Source of the DNA: Galeruca laticollis
Taxonomy: Eukaryota > Arthropoda > Insecta > Coleoptera > Chrysomelidae
Direction of reading: 5' to 3'
DNA length: 64,000 nt
Assembly: GCA_963921935.1 (NCBI GenBank)
Contig: OY998175.1
Span: 265,477,709-265,541,708 of the forward strand
Of this stretch, positions 12,190 through 22,857 are shown piece after piece (position 1 is the stretch's first letter; the number at the start of each line of letters is the position of its first letter). The notes beneath the pieces are model-generated. The model searched no databases. It saw nothing but the letters and a program-made list of their open reading frames with translations, and was not told the origin of the DNA. Both the position numbers and the translations under genes were made by a program.

Positions 12190-13050
12190 AAACCAGATAT
12201 TTTCTTTCTACTCGAGACATTCCTTGAATCATATAAAACAATAAACTTCAGACATCCAGAATATCGTCTCTATAGACAAGACCGCCTTGGAGATGCCGAG
12301 GGCGGCGGTAACGCATTACTAATCAAAAAAGGCATAAAATTCTAAGTCCTGCAACAAAACAATACTCCAATTGAGTATATTGCGATTCTTTTTGATAATA
12401 TAATTAAAATTGTCGGAGCTTACAATCCGCCCGGCAACAAACTCTCACTTACAGATTATCATAACATTTTCAACACTCACAAAAAAGTTCTGGTAGTTGG
12501 TGATCTCAACTACAAACATCCCCAGTGGGATCAGTACACCAACTACACGAACGCTAACGGAAATAAACTTATGATGTTCTGCGACAACACGGACTGTGAT
12601 GTGTTTCATACAATTGAACTCACTCACCATCCATTCGCTGCGAATAACTTTCCAAGTATCTTAGATATAACGATAGGTAAATACATCAATGAAATAACAA
12701 AAATAGAAACTCCACCAGACCTAAACCACGATCCTGATCACATCCATCTAAAATTATCCCATAATACCACCAACGCCAACAACAATGAAATATATAATTA
12801 TAAAAAAAACCAAATAATAATTGATAAAATTAATAACATGAATCATTCAATAAAAATAATTAAAAATTTTCAATATCTAATAATAATCGCTAGAAATCTT
12901 TTAACGACAACAAAACGAAAAACACAAATAATAAATAACTTACCCGACTATATAAGACAAATAATTAACGGAAAACATTAGATCAGACAAAAATGGCAAC
13001 AAACAAGAAATATAAAATAGCATCAAGAATCAAGACAACACCAACAACTA
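12190..13050 (+). pseudogene. Jockey ORF2, apurinic-type endonuclease domain only
   Basis: Translation from about 12200 reads a block ending RLYRQDRLGDAEGGGNALL, equivalent to the YRxDR..GGVALLI region of Jockey endonucleases. KVLVVGDLNYKHPQWDQ carries the GDLN/H motif, and a DPDHIHLKL segment stands where the catalytic SDHxPV motif is expected. One in-frame stop occurs near 12344 (GIKF then stop). The open part 12571-12981 runs to the linker before the reverse transcriptase (LPDYIRQIINGKH, stop, IRQKWQQTR) and is then lost. The N-terminal catalytic Asn and Glu motifs were not found; that part is deleted or degraded. Confidence 0.7.
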
Positions 13051-13123
13051 ATTAACAATTAACAATTTTAGGTTTTGGCGATATATTCAAATTTACTGTA
13101 TCTCAATTATTTTATTTCAAAAT

Positions 13124-13228
13124 AACCATTTATAGTCCATCATTCGACATTTCATTCAATTTAACTCAATAATGATTAGATGTTGAGTTAAATTAAATGA
13201 AATATCAAATGATGGACCACAAATGGTT
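13124..13228. repeat. Short palindrome (hairpin), possible MITE
   Basis: Two arms of about 46 bp (13124-13169 and 13183-13228), including AACCATTTATAGTCCATCAT and its imperfect complement, flank a spacer of about 13 bp. Pairing is roughly 85-90 percent by eye. It sits directly after the truncated Jockey element. Confidence 0.6.
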
Positions 13229-13735
13229 AAATTGGTAAGAATAAAACAATAATCATATAAACAGTTTATCTATTTTGGTATAAAAATACACAACAAATAA
13301 TTTCTTCCACAAAGTACTTTTCTTAACAATCAGAATGACAAGAAATATACTATAATGTAAAAACAATGCAATAATCAAAAAAAAATTGAGTAACATACAT
13401 TAGAGATCGGAGTATCATTAGATTTTTGAATGATGTAAAATCAAGATAAAAGTAGAAAATAATTTGTAAGTTTATGTTAGTTTATTCATTTATTATTATA
13501 CTCCTATAAACACAGAGAGCTGATCAAACTACTGGAGTATAACTGCTAACTATCTAATCAAAGTAAGTGTTAGGAATGAGTAGTTAACTACTGCCCAGCT
13601 CTGTAAATACAAGGTGCCAAGTAATTACATATGAGAGTGCTAAACAGCACTTGTGACTGTACAAAATTTAAAATAGTATATCTAACATTTCATTTCCACT
13701 CAAAACACATCTTTATTGATTTACTGGAAGCACAA
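13229..13735. other. AT-rich stretch without recognisable gene
   Basis: No open frame of note and no recognisable repeat. It separates the small palindrome from the RTE-type fragment. Confidence 0.4.
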
Positions 13736-13739
13736 AATA

Positions 13740-15236
13740 GGTTTATATCACAAGCTTGAAAGAGAGTCCAGAAAACGTTGGTAATTTTGGATTGGGCAAA
13801 AGAAATACTAGAGGTAAAATGCTTCCAAACTTACTAAAAAAAAAGTTTGTTTTACCTCAACACCTTTTTTCGAATAAAAGCAGAGAGAAAATAGACTTGG
13901 CAAAGCCACTATGGCGTAACAAAGAACGAAATATACTACATAATCTATAACCAGAGATCAATCTGCAGAGACGTGTCGGTAATAAATAAATTACATACAG
14001 GCAGCGATCATAGACTTGTAAGGGCGATCTTCTATCTTGACCACCAAAGAGAGAAAAACAAACTCATTAAAATTCCTAGATTTTCTACTATAGAAGTAAT
14101 AGAAAAGAAAAATGATGAATACCAAAACGAACTAAACAAGAGACTTGTGGTTACCGAGGAGCCAAGTATAGACCAATTGACCCTAAATATAACAACAAGT
14201 GTTCAGTCCATCGTGAAAAAGATATGCTCCACATCTGCCAGAGTAACGCACAGGACACCAAACTAACCACGAACACGTTAAATCTTATGAACGAGCGAAG
14301 AAGTCTGGAAAGGGGGATAGCGAGGTACAGCGAACTAAATGAAACCATTAAATAGAAGATACGAAAAGATATAAGGTCACATAACACGAAACTAATAAAG
14401 GAAACTATAGGTACTAACGCAAATCTGGGAGAACAAAACTCTCGCACGGAAGAAAAAAAATCCATAAGATGAAAAATGAGAACGGTACTATAGTAACAGA
14501 GAAACGGGAGATACTAGAGAGAATAGAAAAATTCTATAAATCACTCTACTCATCATCATTGGCAAATTAAGATATGAGACACCCTGTAACTAATTCGGGC
14601 TCAGAAGATCTACCTGACATAACAACTGAAGAACTACGAAGTGCTCTCAAACAGATGAAGAACGGAAAATTCCCGGGTGTAGACCACACAACAACCGAAA
14701 TGCTCAAGTTGGGAAGTAGCGAATTGGAGAAATCTTTTATCGCACTTTTTAACAAATGCCTGCATGAAAGTGGAGTGCCAGAATACTGGCTGGATACAGA
14801 AGTGATCCTACATTTCAAGAAGGGAGATACAACCAATGTCGAAAATTACAGACATATTAGCCTCTTGTCGCATCTCTATAAACATTTTACAAAGATTCCT
14901 ACTAACAGACTGACGCGGAAATTTGATTTTTATCAACCGATAGAACAAGCCGGTTTTAGAAAGGGCTTCAGTACGATTGATCATTTACAAACAATCCATA
15001 TTCTAATAGAAAAAACAACAGAATACAACATACCTATCCACATGGTGTTTATCGATTTCCATAAGGCGTTTGATTCCATCGAGACATGGCATATTCTGAG
15101 ATCTATGGATAACGCACGCATTGACTCCAGGTCTTCGTACAACATATATAGATACGCATCCCTACACATAAGAATTTATGAAGAGACAAAAACCGCACCA
15201 TCAAGGTCCAACGTGGTGTTGAATAACATTTAAGAG
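13740..15236 (+). pseudogene. RTE-type non-LTR element fragment: end of endonuclease and start of reverse transcriptase
   Basis: 13756-13950 reads GLGKRNTRGKMLPNLL...LFSNKSREK, equivalent to the late endonuclease block of RTE proteins (craniofacial development protein 2-like). The next frame, 13973-14266, contains HTGSDHRLVRAIF, the SDH motif. After several stops the reverse transcriptase begins at 14574: KQMKNGKFPGVD, FKKGDTTNVENYRHISLL, EQAGFRKGFSTIDHL and VFIDFHKAFDSIE (motif A Asp). The frame ends at 15233, before the YxDD motif, so fingers and part of the palm are present and the rest is deleted. Several stops and frameshifts in the first half make it inactive. Confidence 0.8.
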
Positions 15237-15616
15237 TTAAAAGGTTTCAATAAGACGGTCTTTTCGCACAAATATTGCGTTGTTGAATATGTTGTTACTA
15301 AAATAATTCTTCGTTGAAATGTATGTGAATAAAATAAATACATATATTGACCTCAAAAATTCAAAATTAGATCTATAACGAATATGTCAGTTTTAATGAT
15401 GTTAGTTTTAAAGACCGGGAAGCCAAAAATGTTTTTAATAATGTGTGTGGTCGTCACAGGCCTCACTTTTGAACATCTTTCAATAGTAATTGAAAAATCT
15501 AATGGATGTGTCCATTGTTGATTCCTGCCAATGGTACCGGTCGAGTCAATAGTACGCACCAATCGGAAAAGGTGTATTTCCTTTAGTCCCTCCAACATTC
15601 GTGTAAACATGCCCCC
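15237..15616. other. Stretch without recognisable gene
   Basis: A minus frame of 85 codons at 15353-15610 has no motif that I know. Nothing else stands out. Confidence 0.35.
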
Positions 15617-16432
15617 TTGTAATTTTCATATTTAATACGTCTTTCAACGTGAAGTATTATGTTGTCACTAAATCATCAGTCATTCATCACTCAATTACGA
15701 AGCAGGCACACTTAGTTAAGCAGTTATCACATAGTTACGCAGTCAGTTAGTAAATTATCAGTTACACTATTAACGAGTTAGTTGGTTGAATAGTGAACCG
15801 CTTGCTTAGTTGTGTAACAAAGTTGAAACTCAAGTTCGAAGTGTAATTTAAGTTTAAAGACATAGTTTCTAAGATACTAAGTCAAACATATAGTTTCTTA
15901 GTTGTTTTTAGAGCCAAGTGCGTACTCAGAATTCGGAACTCATAGTTTCTACATCAACTTTAGTTCCTAAGTCAAACACATAGTTTCTTTGTTAGTATTC
16001 AAGTCAAATAAGTGTGATTCAAATCGAAACTCATTATTTCTAAGTTAGTAAGTCAAACATATCGTTTCTTAGTTGTTATTCGGCTCAAGTGCGTACTGAG
16101 AAGTCAAAACTCATCCTTTCTATGTCAAGTTGAGCTACTAAGTCAAACATACCGTATCTTAGTTAGTATTCGAGTCCAGTGTGTACTCAAAGTCGAACAA
16201 ATCGTTTTTAGGCAGTATTCAGGTAAAACCAAAGTAGAGATATACAGTAGCTACTATTGGTCTCCTCTTCAAGTCGAAACACAACGTTTTTCCGAATCAT
16301 TATGTTGTTGTTTACCTTCCTATTTGAAAACCACCGAAGTTCAAACATTAGCCCATTTGTATAATTCATTAAAAATTTGTATATAATAAACTATTCATTT
16401 CGACATTATCGTTTTAGGAACCACCTGAAAAC
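15617..16432 (+). repeat. Candidate LTR of an unidentified retroelement
   Basis: The segment starts TGTAATTTTC and ends ...GAAAACA at about 16432. An AATAAA at 16385-16390 lies about 45 bp from that end. Directly downstream is TGGCACCCGTGAC (16436-16448), which looks like a tRNA primer-binding site because it begins TGG next to a CA end. A tandem repeat fills the middle. No second LTR and no Gag or Pol frame were found, so this is tentative. Confidence 0.25.
15870..16235. repeat. Degenerate tandem repeat, period 81-90 bp
   Basis: The anchor AAGTCAAACAYAtnGTtTCTT starts at 15879, 15969, 16050 and 16140 (steps of 90, 81 and 90). Between anchors, CAAGTGCGTACTCAGAA and ACTCATagTTTCTA-like segments recur. 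Copies differ by many substitutions, so the array is old or weakly constrained. Confidence 0.7.
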
Positions 16433-16939
16433 AGTTGGCACCCGTGACTTGCAACAAAATTAAGGTCATTTTGTAAACAACAAATCTAAAAAACGCAGTG
16501 AAATTAAGTGTTGAAATTTTAACACAATATAACTTGGACCTTTTCCCGAGGGATCAGGTATTTTGGTTGAGTTTTATATTATTATATAGAAGATATAAGC
16601 TATTAAGTGATGGTGTGATTTTCAAAGTTTTGACAACCTGTGGTCACCAATTTGAACGCCAAAATATTATCCCCAGAAGGAAGTCTAGAGAATTCGATTC
16701 TGAAAATATGAAATCTCAAATGATTGTATTTTTTGAGATTTGTTGTACGCAAATTATTGCTAACGAACAACTTTTAACTAGTTCAACCTTTCCACCGTCT
16801 TGATGAATGGCGCTGTATAGAACTCCAATGACAGATGACGACGGTCAAATCTTAGACAAATTATATTATGACTGTCTCTATGGGTCAAACTTTGTCATGT
16901 AACATATGCTCGGGTGCCATTTGTAAGGATTAGTCAGTG

Positions 16940-17000
16940 TGGTAGAGTATAAAAAGAGGTTGGATGGTTAGATATACTTCTTTATTCAAACTACAATAAA
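16940..17000 (+). promoter_or_regulatory. TATA box and nearby AATAAA, possible LTR promoter region
   Basis: TATAAAAAGAGG begins at 16948 and AATAAA lies at 16995-17000. This compact order is typical of LTR U3/R regions. A TGTAAC start at 16898 could open such an LTR, but no matching end was found. The GC-rich hairpin series follows within 200 bp. Confidence 0.3.
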
Positions 17001-17180
17001 TATTTACAATTAAAATCTGAAGCTCTATACAATAAGTATATACACGATTTATTGGTCCTGGAGGCGGGCAGTCTCTCTAGGGTGGTCGTCGGATTGGGTC
17101 GCGGATGATTCTTCTCGGTTGTCCGGATTCCTCACTGGGACGCTAGGTTCCTATAACCAAAGGAGTGTGTCAGGGTCGAG

Positions 17181-17475
17181 ATCCCGCGTTCAACGCACAG
17201 CGTACTCTCAGAGGTCGGGAGTTTGCTTCCGTCCCGGGCTGAACGTGCTCCGGAATTACGGCTAATCGGAAAGGCCTCGGTCCTGCGCTCAACACGCTGA
17301 AGGGATTGACCTAGGGTAGTTGGCGTCCGTCCTAAGCTCAACACGCTTTAGGACTTCGTCCAATAAACAGGATTTGCTTAGTGTCTAGCCTCGGGCTCAA
17401 CGCACACCGAGGGGTCAACGACAAGCGGGATATTTATGTGTTCACAATTCCAGGCTCAACACGCTCCGGAATATA
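17181..17475. repeat. Series of six hairpins sharing a TCAAC loop
   Basis: The loop core TCAACAC, TCAACGCAC or TGAACGT begins at 17190, 17240, 17289, 17338, 17397 and 17456, that is at steps of 50, 49, 49, 59 and 59 bp. Each core is flanked by complementary arms whose sequence changes from copy to copy. Best are GTCCTAAGC with GCTTTAGGAC (17329-17354), CCTCGG with CCGAGG (17389-17412) and ATTCC with GGAAT (17447-17472). The stretch is GC-rich in AT-rich surroundings. No coding frame follows the period. What it is I do not know; see findings. Confidence 0.65.
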
Positions 17476-17639
17476 CTGCAACACTTCGTTCATTTTCCGT
17501 TGAAGCTTCCTATCGTTATTCTACGTAAGGTAGAGCTTGCCTGGTATATCGCAGAACGTATGCTTTGGTAGTATCGGTCAAGTTATTAGCGGAAAGGCGA
17601 AGGTGCTGCCCTCTCGGTGCTGGTTGCCCAACTCTGACT

Positions 17640-20470
17640 AGTTTGGCTCGTGTAGTGTTCTGTTTTCTGATTATTTATCGGGGTTATTTCATGTTCAGAC
17701 GACTGTGTCGTTACAGTCATATGTTTTGTGTCCATGGAAAATATCTCAAATTTATAGTATAGTTTAGTGTGTATTGTATTCTCGCATATTAGATGGGTTG
17801 CACGGAAAAGAAATAATACCAATAATGTATTATATAAAAACAAGAAAATGATTCACCATTCAGGTGATCAAACATATGTGTATCTGTCATTTTATAAATG
17901 AAAAAAACAGAATGAGCCAACTATTTTTCTGTACATTGAAGGAAAAATGTTTCAGTTCTAATCTCCACAACACACATAATCCAACTTTGTAGAAGCAAAC
18001 TTGTACATGTTGATTGTATGTTTGCTTTTGTACTGTATATATCGATCTCCCCACAATATATACATTATTATTTGTCATTACAGATCTTGCGCTTCAAATT
18101 TTTTATTAGTTGCTTTGTAAGTTTTTTTAAACGTTTGCTATTTTAAACAGATTCCTCACTGTACCTTACTTTCCTCTTTCTATTAAATGTAAAGCATTGG
18201 ATTACAAGTAAATATTTCTCTGTATCATAGAGATATTTAAAAAAATTTTGTTTACATTATTTGTTTCTAGATAAAATTGAATATATGTAGTTGAAAAAAC
18301 AGCCTACATGTCAAATAAATTTTGAAAGCAACCAACAGAAACTCTGAAACTGATACAAATATGGTTAGATTGAGGTTGAAGCAAAGTTGTGACACGATGT
18401 TCTGTGTTTTCAGACTAAATGGCCTATTTTCAATCATGTAAATTTGCAACTTTTCCGCAATTCAATTTTCTTAGCATGAAACAAACAAACATTTATAATT
18501 ATGAAAACCTTTTATCATGTGAATATAAATGGTACAAATTTTGAAAGATGGCATGTTTTTAAGGTATGTATAGTTTTCTTCCATTGTTGATTTCTAGCAA
18601 TTCCCACAATCCTGTCACTTGGTATCCATATTATTAAATAGCACATGTCCTTTCATGCAATATGTAATGCACCTTGTATCAGGTGATAATAGCTATATTT
18701 TGCAATTATCACTATTATATTTTCATCAAAATGAATTACGTAATTCTTGTCTTTTGAGAGCGGTTTTAGTTTTTCTTCATTTTTCTTCAGTTAGGAATTT
18801 TTCGCTAACAAACCCATATTATCATTGAAACAGGGTTTCAAGAGAATGTTGAAAGATGTTTTGATGATACTGGAACAATCAGTATCATTTATCTCATATT
18901 TTCACATCGATCAAATAATTCAGTAAACATAACCCCAAACAGAACTTTTAAAATGCAAAATACGGATTGCAGGATAATTTATATTATAATAGCTATACTT
19001 TTTGATATCGGGTCAATACGATTACTTACTTTTCAACAATTTATTCCTTTCAAAAACATTTATAAAACGCTTAAATAATTAAAAATCTACACTCAAATGG
19101 AACCACTTATGTCACCAAGTTTTGTTTGGATGCAACCTAAAAAACAGAGATAAGGTTTATGTGCTCACAAGAAGTTGAAATATTTGAAAACAAAACATCT
19201 GAACATCTGGTCCAGAGGTGCGTTTCTTTGAACCGTCAAGAGTGGAAAGACAGAGAGAGAAAATATGTTGAATAAGTAAAAGCCGATTCAGTACTATTAT
19301 CGACATCTATCGTAAATATTTTGAACTAAATAATTACTAGATAAGTAACTAGTATTGTGCAGGTTTTTGGGTTTATATACCTGTGAGGAGACCCATCTTA
19401 ATATTGTTAAATATCTACGTTAGTCGACAAATTTGAATTATATTACGTTGGAAGTACATTAGATAAAATCGAATGTCAAATAGCCAATCGGCTTATAATG
19501 AAAAAAAAAGTACATGAAAAAATTGTTAAACTTCACCTTTTTGTGAATCATGTTTAATCGGAGCTAAAGAGGGAGATATTGTTATTGGACAAAAATTGGT
19601 GATAGACTATAGAATGATCATTTTTCGAGATTTAAAAATGATCGGAAATTTGAAGCCTCCACCCTTTTGTGTATACCAGCCTTTATTATAAAACCAACGA
19701 TACGTACTTCCATATACGTGAGGATTTGAAATAATATTGTGATCATGGACATTTTCCTTGATAAAACACAATTTTAGAGTTGATTCGCTTTTAGGAATTG
19801 CAACGTTTTCAATCACTCACGGAATCTCAGTATGCTTGTTTCAAGAATATGAATATAATGATTGGCTCAGCTCTATTATTGAGGTCGTTCCACAAGACAA
19901 TATTAAACTAACAAAATTTTAATTTTTGGACCACTACGTGGTGCACTGGATGAAAAGAGTGAAGCTTGATGTTCCACAATATCCAGAATAAAATTAAGTT
20001 ACCGTCTGAAGGTAATTTGAAATTAATTTCCAAATCCTCATATTTTCTGTTTCATTACGGGTACTATCTACTTAATATACCTACGTATCTGGTTAACACA
20101 AGTGTACATCACTTAGGTACCCACATATGAGTCAGTTACCTACGTAGAAGTAGTAAAATTTAAAAAAAAATAGATTAAACATCGAATGACCAATCACTAT
20201 ACATGATGTATTCTAATAACTGTCCCCCGATGGCCAATAACTATCACAATTTGCAATTTTGAGTAAACGTATGGAATTATTATGAAAATTGAACACCTGT
20301 CATTTTGAACCAATCGAAATACGTTATTTTCACAGATCAGATCAGATTTTTGACATACTGGTTTTTATTTGTTCACATAATATTCAGTTTTGATACATTT
20401 TAATTACAACGCTAAGATGTTTACTATATTCTTCGAATACCTCCTCTCTTCTTAATGGCAAAAATGCAGG
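17640..20470. other. AT-rich stretch without recognisable gene
   Basis: Open frames are short and unremarkable. A minus frame at 19607-19816 (69 codons) has fairly normal amino-acid composition but no known motif. Around 19230 the plus strand reads SLNRQEWKDRERKYVE, vaguely like the end of a non-LTR ORF2, too short to call. Confidence 0.4.
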
Positions 20471-20471
20471 A

Positions 20472-20473
<2 letters not shown>

Positions 20474-20515
<42 letters not shown>
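20474..20515. repeat. TA dinucleotide microsatellite, left flank of fold-back element
   Basis: About 21 TA units directly abut the left end of the element at 20516. A second TA run abuts its right end, as expected if the element inserted into one TA array. Confidence 0.9.
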
Positions 20516-20518
<3 letters not shown>

Positions 20519-21491
20519 TGCTATTCAAAAGTCCTCTCCCCCCTCGTATCTTTTGAACGGCTACACAATAATAAAATTTGGAGGGTGAAAATAAAGTGTT
20601 GTGAACTTCTCTACGAATGGTAACATGTGACGTAATAGTAATAGATGACGTCACGGTGCCACTCTGGTCAATAATTTTAAATAGGACCTTATGGCAAGTA
20701 ATATCTCGTTTGAAAGGCATTGACATTGGCTACATAGCCATATTAATTTTGTTTGGGTTCAAATTAATTTTGACGGATAAATTAAATAAATACCAAAATT
20801 ATTAAAATTATTTTTTTAAATTCAATTAATCAAATATCAACAATGGATTCTTATAGCAAGTGTTCTAAATGTGCTCCGTCTACTTCCTGACAGTAATACA
20901 TCCTATTAGTAAACTCTTGTCGTACTCGTTCGAATGTGTCAGCTGAAATAGCATTGCATTCTTCAGTATTTTTTTCTTGTAAAACGCCAATGCTATCTGG
21001 TGCCGTAATATAAACCTTGGATTTCAAGTATTCCCATAGGAAAAAATCTAATGGTGTCAGATCTGGTGACTGAGGTAGCCATTCTATAGGACCTCGCCGG
21101 GCGATGTATTACTATCAGAAAGTTGACGGAGCACATTTCTAACACTTGCTATAAGAATCCATTGTTGATATTTGATTAATTAAATTTGAAAAAATTATTT
21201 CAATAATTTTGGTATTTATTTAATTTATCCGTCAAAATTAATTTAAACCCAAAACAAATTAATATGGCTATGTAGCCAATGTCAATGCCTTTCAACCGAG
21301 ATATCACTAGCCATAAGGTCCTATTTAAAATTATTGGCCAGAGGGGCACTGTGACGTCATCTATTACTATTACGTCACCTGTTACCATTCGTAGAGAAGT
21401 TTACAACACTTTATTTTCACCCTCCAAATTTTATTAATGTAAGTGTAGCAGTTCAAAAGATACGAGGGGGGAAGGGGACTTTTGAATAGCA

Positions 21492-21494
<3 letters not shown>
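20516..21494 (-). mobile_element. Fold-back mariner-like element (inverted duplication of one transposon end)
   Basis: The 979 bp element begins CAGTGCTATTCAAAAGTCC and ends with its complement. The two arms are each about 385 bp (20516-20900 and about 21110-21494) and differ at few positions; only about 209 bp in the middle is unique. The left arm contains the last codons and stop of a transposase, and the right arm repeats that same segment inverted. So both arms derive from the same 3' end of a parent transposon. TA arrays on both sides supply the TA target. Confidence 0.85.
20851..21103 (-). pseudogene. C-terminal end of a mariner-like transposase
   Basis: The frame is open from the centre of the fold-back element to a TAA at 20851-20853. 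It reads RRGPIEWLPQSPDLTPLDFF, with the third catalytic Asp, and ends DGAHLEHLL. Both blocks are characteristic of a widespread insect mariner-like transposase group. Only about 84 residues remain and no start or first two catalytic Asp residues exist, so it cannot act alone. The protein would have bound the TIRs and cut the element out of the DNA. Confidence 0.85.

Positions 21495-21539
<45 letters not shown>
21495..21539. repeat. TA dinucleotide microsatellite, right flank of fold-back element
   Basis: About 22 TA units directly follow the right end of the element. Confidence 0.9.
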
Positions 21540-21546
<7 letters not shown>

Positions 21547-21959
21547 ATATTTAGACACTAATATATTTACCTTTTTCCCATTCAGTACCTTCAATTTTCC
21601 GTAGTTTAGATGCAAATATCCGTGGACAATTCGGAACAAATTTTATTTATTCAATTTTGAGCCCAATCCTCTATTATTGCGAATAAATAAGTAATAGTAC
21701 GATGATTGATCATTAGACAATTTCATGCATATTTTGCATATAGTATGATTTTCAAATCGATTCATTTTTTAAACAAAGAATTTTATTGTTTTTACTGTCT
21801 GTGCAATATTCTTTATTGTAACAAAACGCGAGTTTTTTTGATGTTTTGAAATGTCTAAATATAATGATGACAGCCTACTATGATTGATGCTTGCTGACGC
21901 TGGTTATGAATTACATACCATTAAAGCGCGCATAACGCACGTTAAGAAAAACGCAATGA

Positions 21960-22570
21960 AACAATTTTCTACCACTTTTAGTTAGTCAAAACTTATGTAA
22001 AATTGAAGAATATACTATTTTCGGTCTTGAAATGGTATTGCCATGCAATTACAATGAGTAGAAATTACCAATTTGGAGGCCTAAATAATTGCTGATAAAG
22101 CTATGACGCGCTATGAATCTGTTCATGCAGCTTCCCGAAAAACCTCTGAAATTATAATTTTCTACCATTTGTAGTGAGCAAGTAACTATAAAATAGGGAA
22201 ATATTATAATTTTTATCCCTAAACGGCCCTTTTGAGCTACTGCAATCAGTAGTAATCAACAGTTTATAGGCGAAGAGTCCAGTGGTGTGAAAACAAACTG
22301 AATATTATTATGTAATATGTTCGTGTAAAAATAATATTTTTTTTAATTTTCTACCACTAGTAGTAGCCCGAAGTAAATAAAAGAAATCAATGATTGTAAT
22401 ATATTTCATCATAAAACTGCATTACCGTGTAACTACAATGAGTAGAAAACAATATAATATCATAACTTTCTACCACTTGTAGTGATCCAAAAATGATATA
22501 AATTAGAGGAATATGTTATGTTACGCTTTAGGTTGCCATTTTCATGCCAGTACAATTAGTAAAAACTTCA
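21960..22570. repeat. Diverged tandem repeat, about 190 bp, with internal inverted motif
   Basis: TCTACCACTTGTAGTGA-like blocks begin at 21968, 22161, 22350 and 22469. ACAATGAGTAGAAA-like blocks occur near 22051, 22245, 22435 and 22551. The two series run in step (about 193, 190, then 117 bp). The second block is roughly the reverse complement of the first, so each unit is a loose palindrome. Confidence 0.6.
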
Positions 22571-22857
22571 GAATTATGGCAGGCTTGTAACCCATACCTA
22601 GAGAATGGTATCGAAACTTCGACGCAATGTGAATTTGTTATACTTGCCTAGCTAGGTGTCCAACAGTTGAAAACTAACATAGAAAATAGATCAGTTTTTA
22701 GTTCATTTAATTTCATATGGATGGTTACAAGTTATATTAATTAAATCTAAAGCTTCATATTATTTTGACTATTGTAATTATTGTTTATATGGAAACCGCA
22801 ATTATTATAAACTATGGCAGGTTGATTGGATTTAGTTGCTTGTTCTTGATTCAGAGA

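Larger units (their letters stand above)
10330..13050 (+). mobile_element. Jockey-clade non-LTR retrotransposon, 3' part missing
   Basis: A GC-richer leader (10330-10500) containing the 14 bp palindrome CCGAGTATACTCGG at 10378-10391 precedes an ORF1 remnant and then the endonuclease half of ORF2. This order is that of Jockey elements. The reverse transcriptase is absent: after about 13050 the sequence becomes AT-rich and a small palindrome follows. No target duplication could be fixed because the 3' end is missing. Confidence 0.7.

Noticed and set aside
15870..16235. CRISPR-like array
   Set aside because: Repeats of 81-90 bp are degenerate along their whole length with no conserved repeat/unique spacer division; the genome is eukaryotic.
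16898..17000. Complete LTR starting at TGTAAC 16898
   Set aside because: TATA box and AATAAA are present, but no CA end, second copy, primer site or polypurine tract could be found, so only the promoter-like part is listed.
17132..17344. 70-codon minus-strand frame over the hairpin series
   Set aside because: The 49-50 bp period is not a multiple of three, so repeat units are read in different frames; the open frame reflects GC content.
19607..19816. 69-codon minus-strand frame with ordinary amino-acid composition
   Set aside because: Could be an exon, but no splice sites fit convincingly and I recognise no family.
20617..21388. Two 62-codon frames with nearly the same protein on opposite strands
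   Set aside because: They are the two arms of the fold-back element read in the same frame, not genes.
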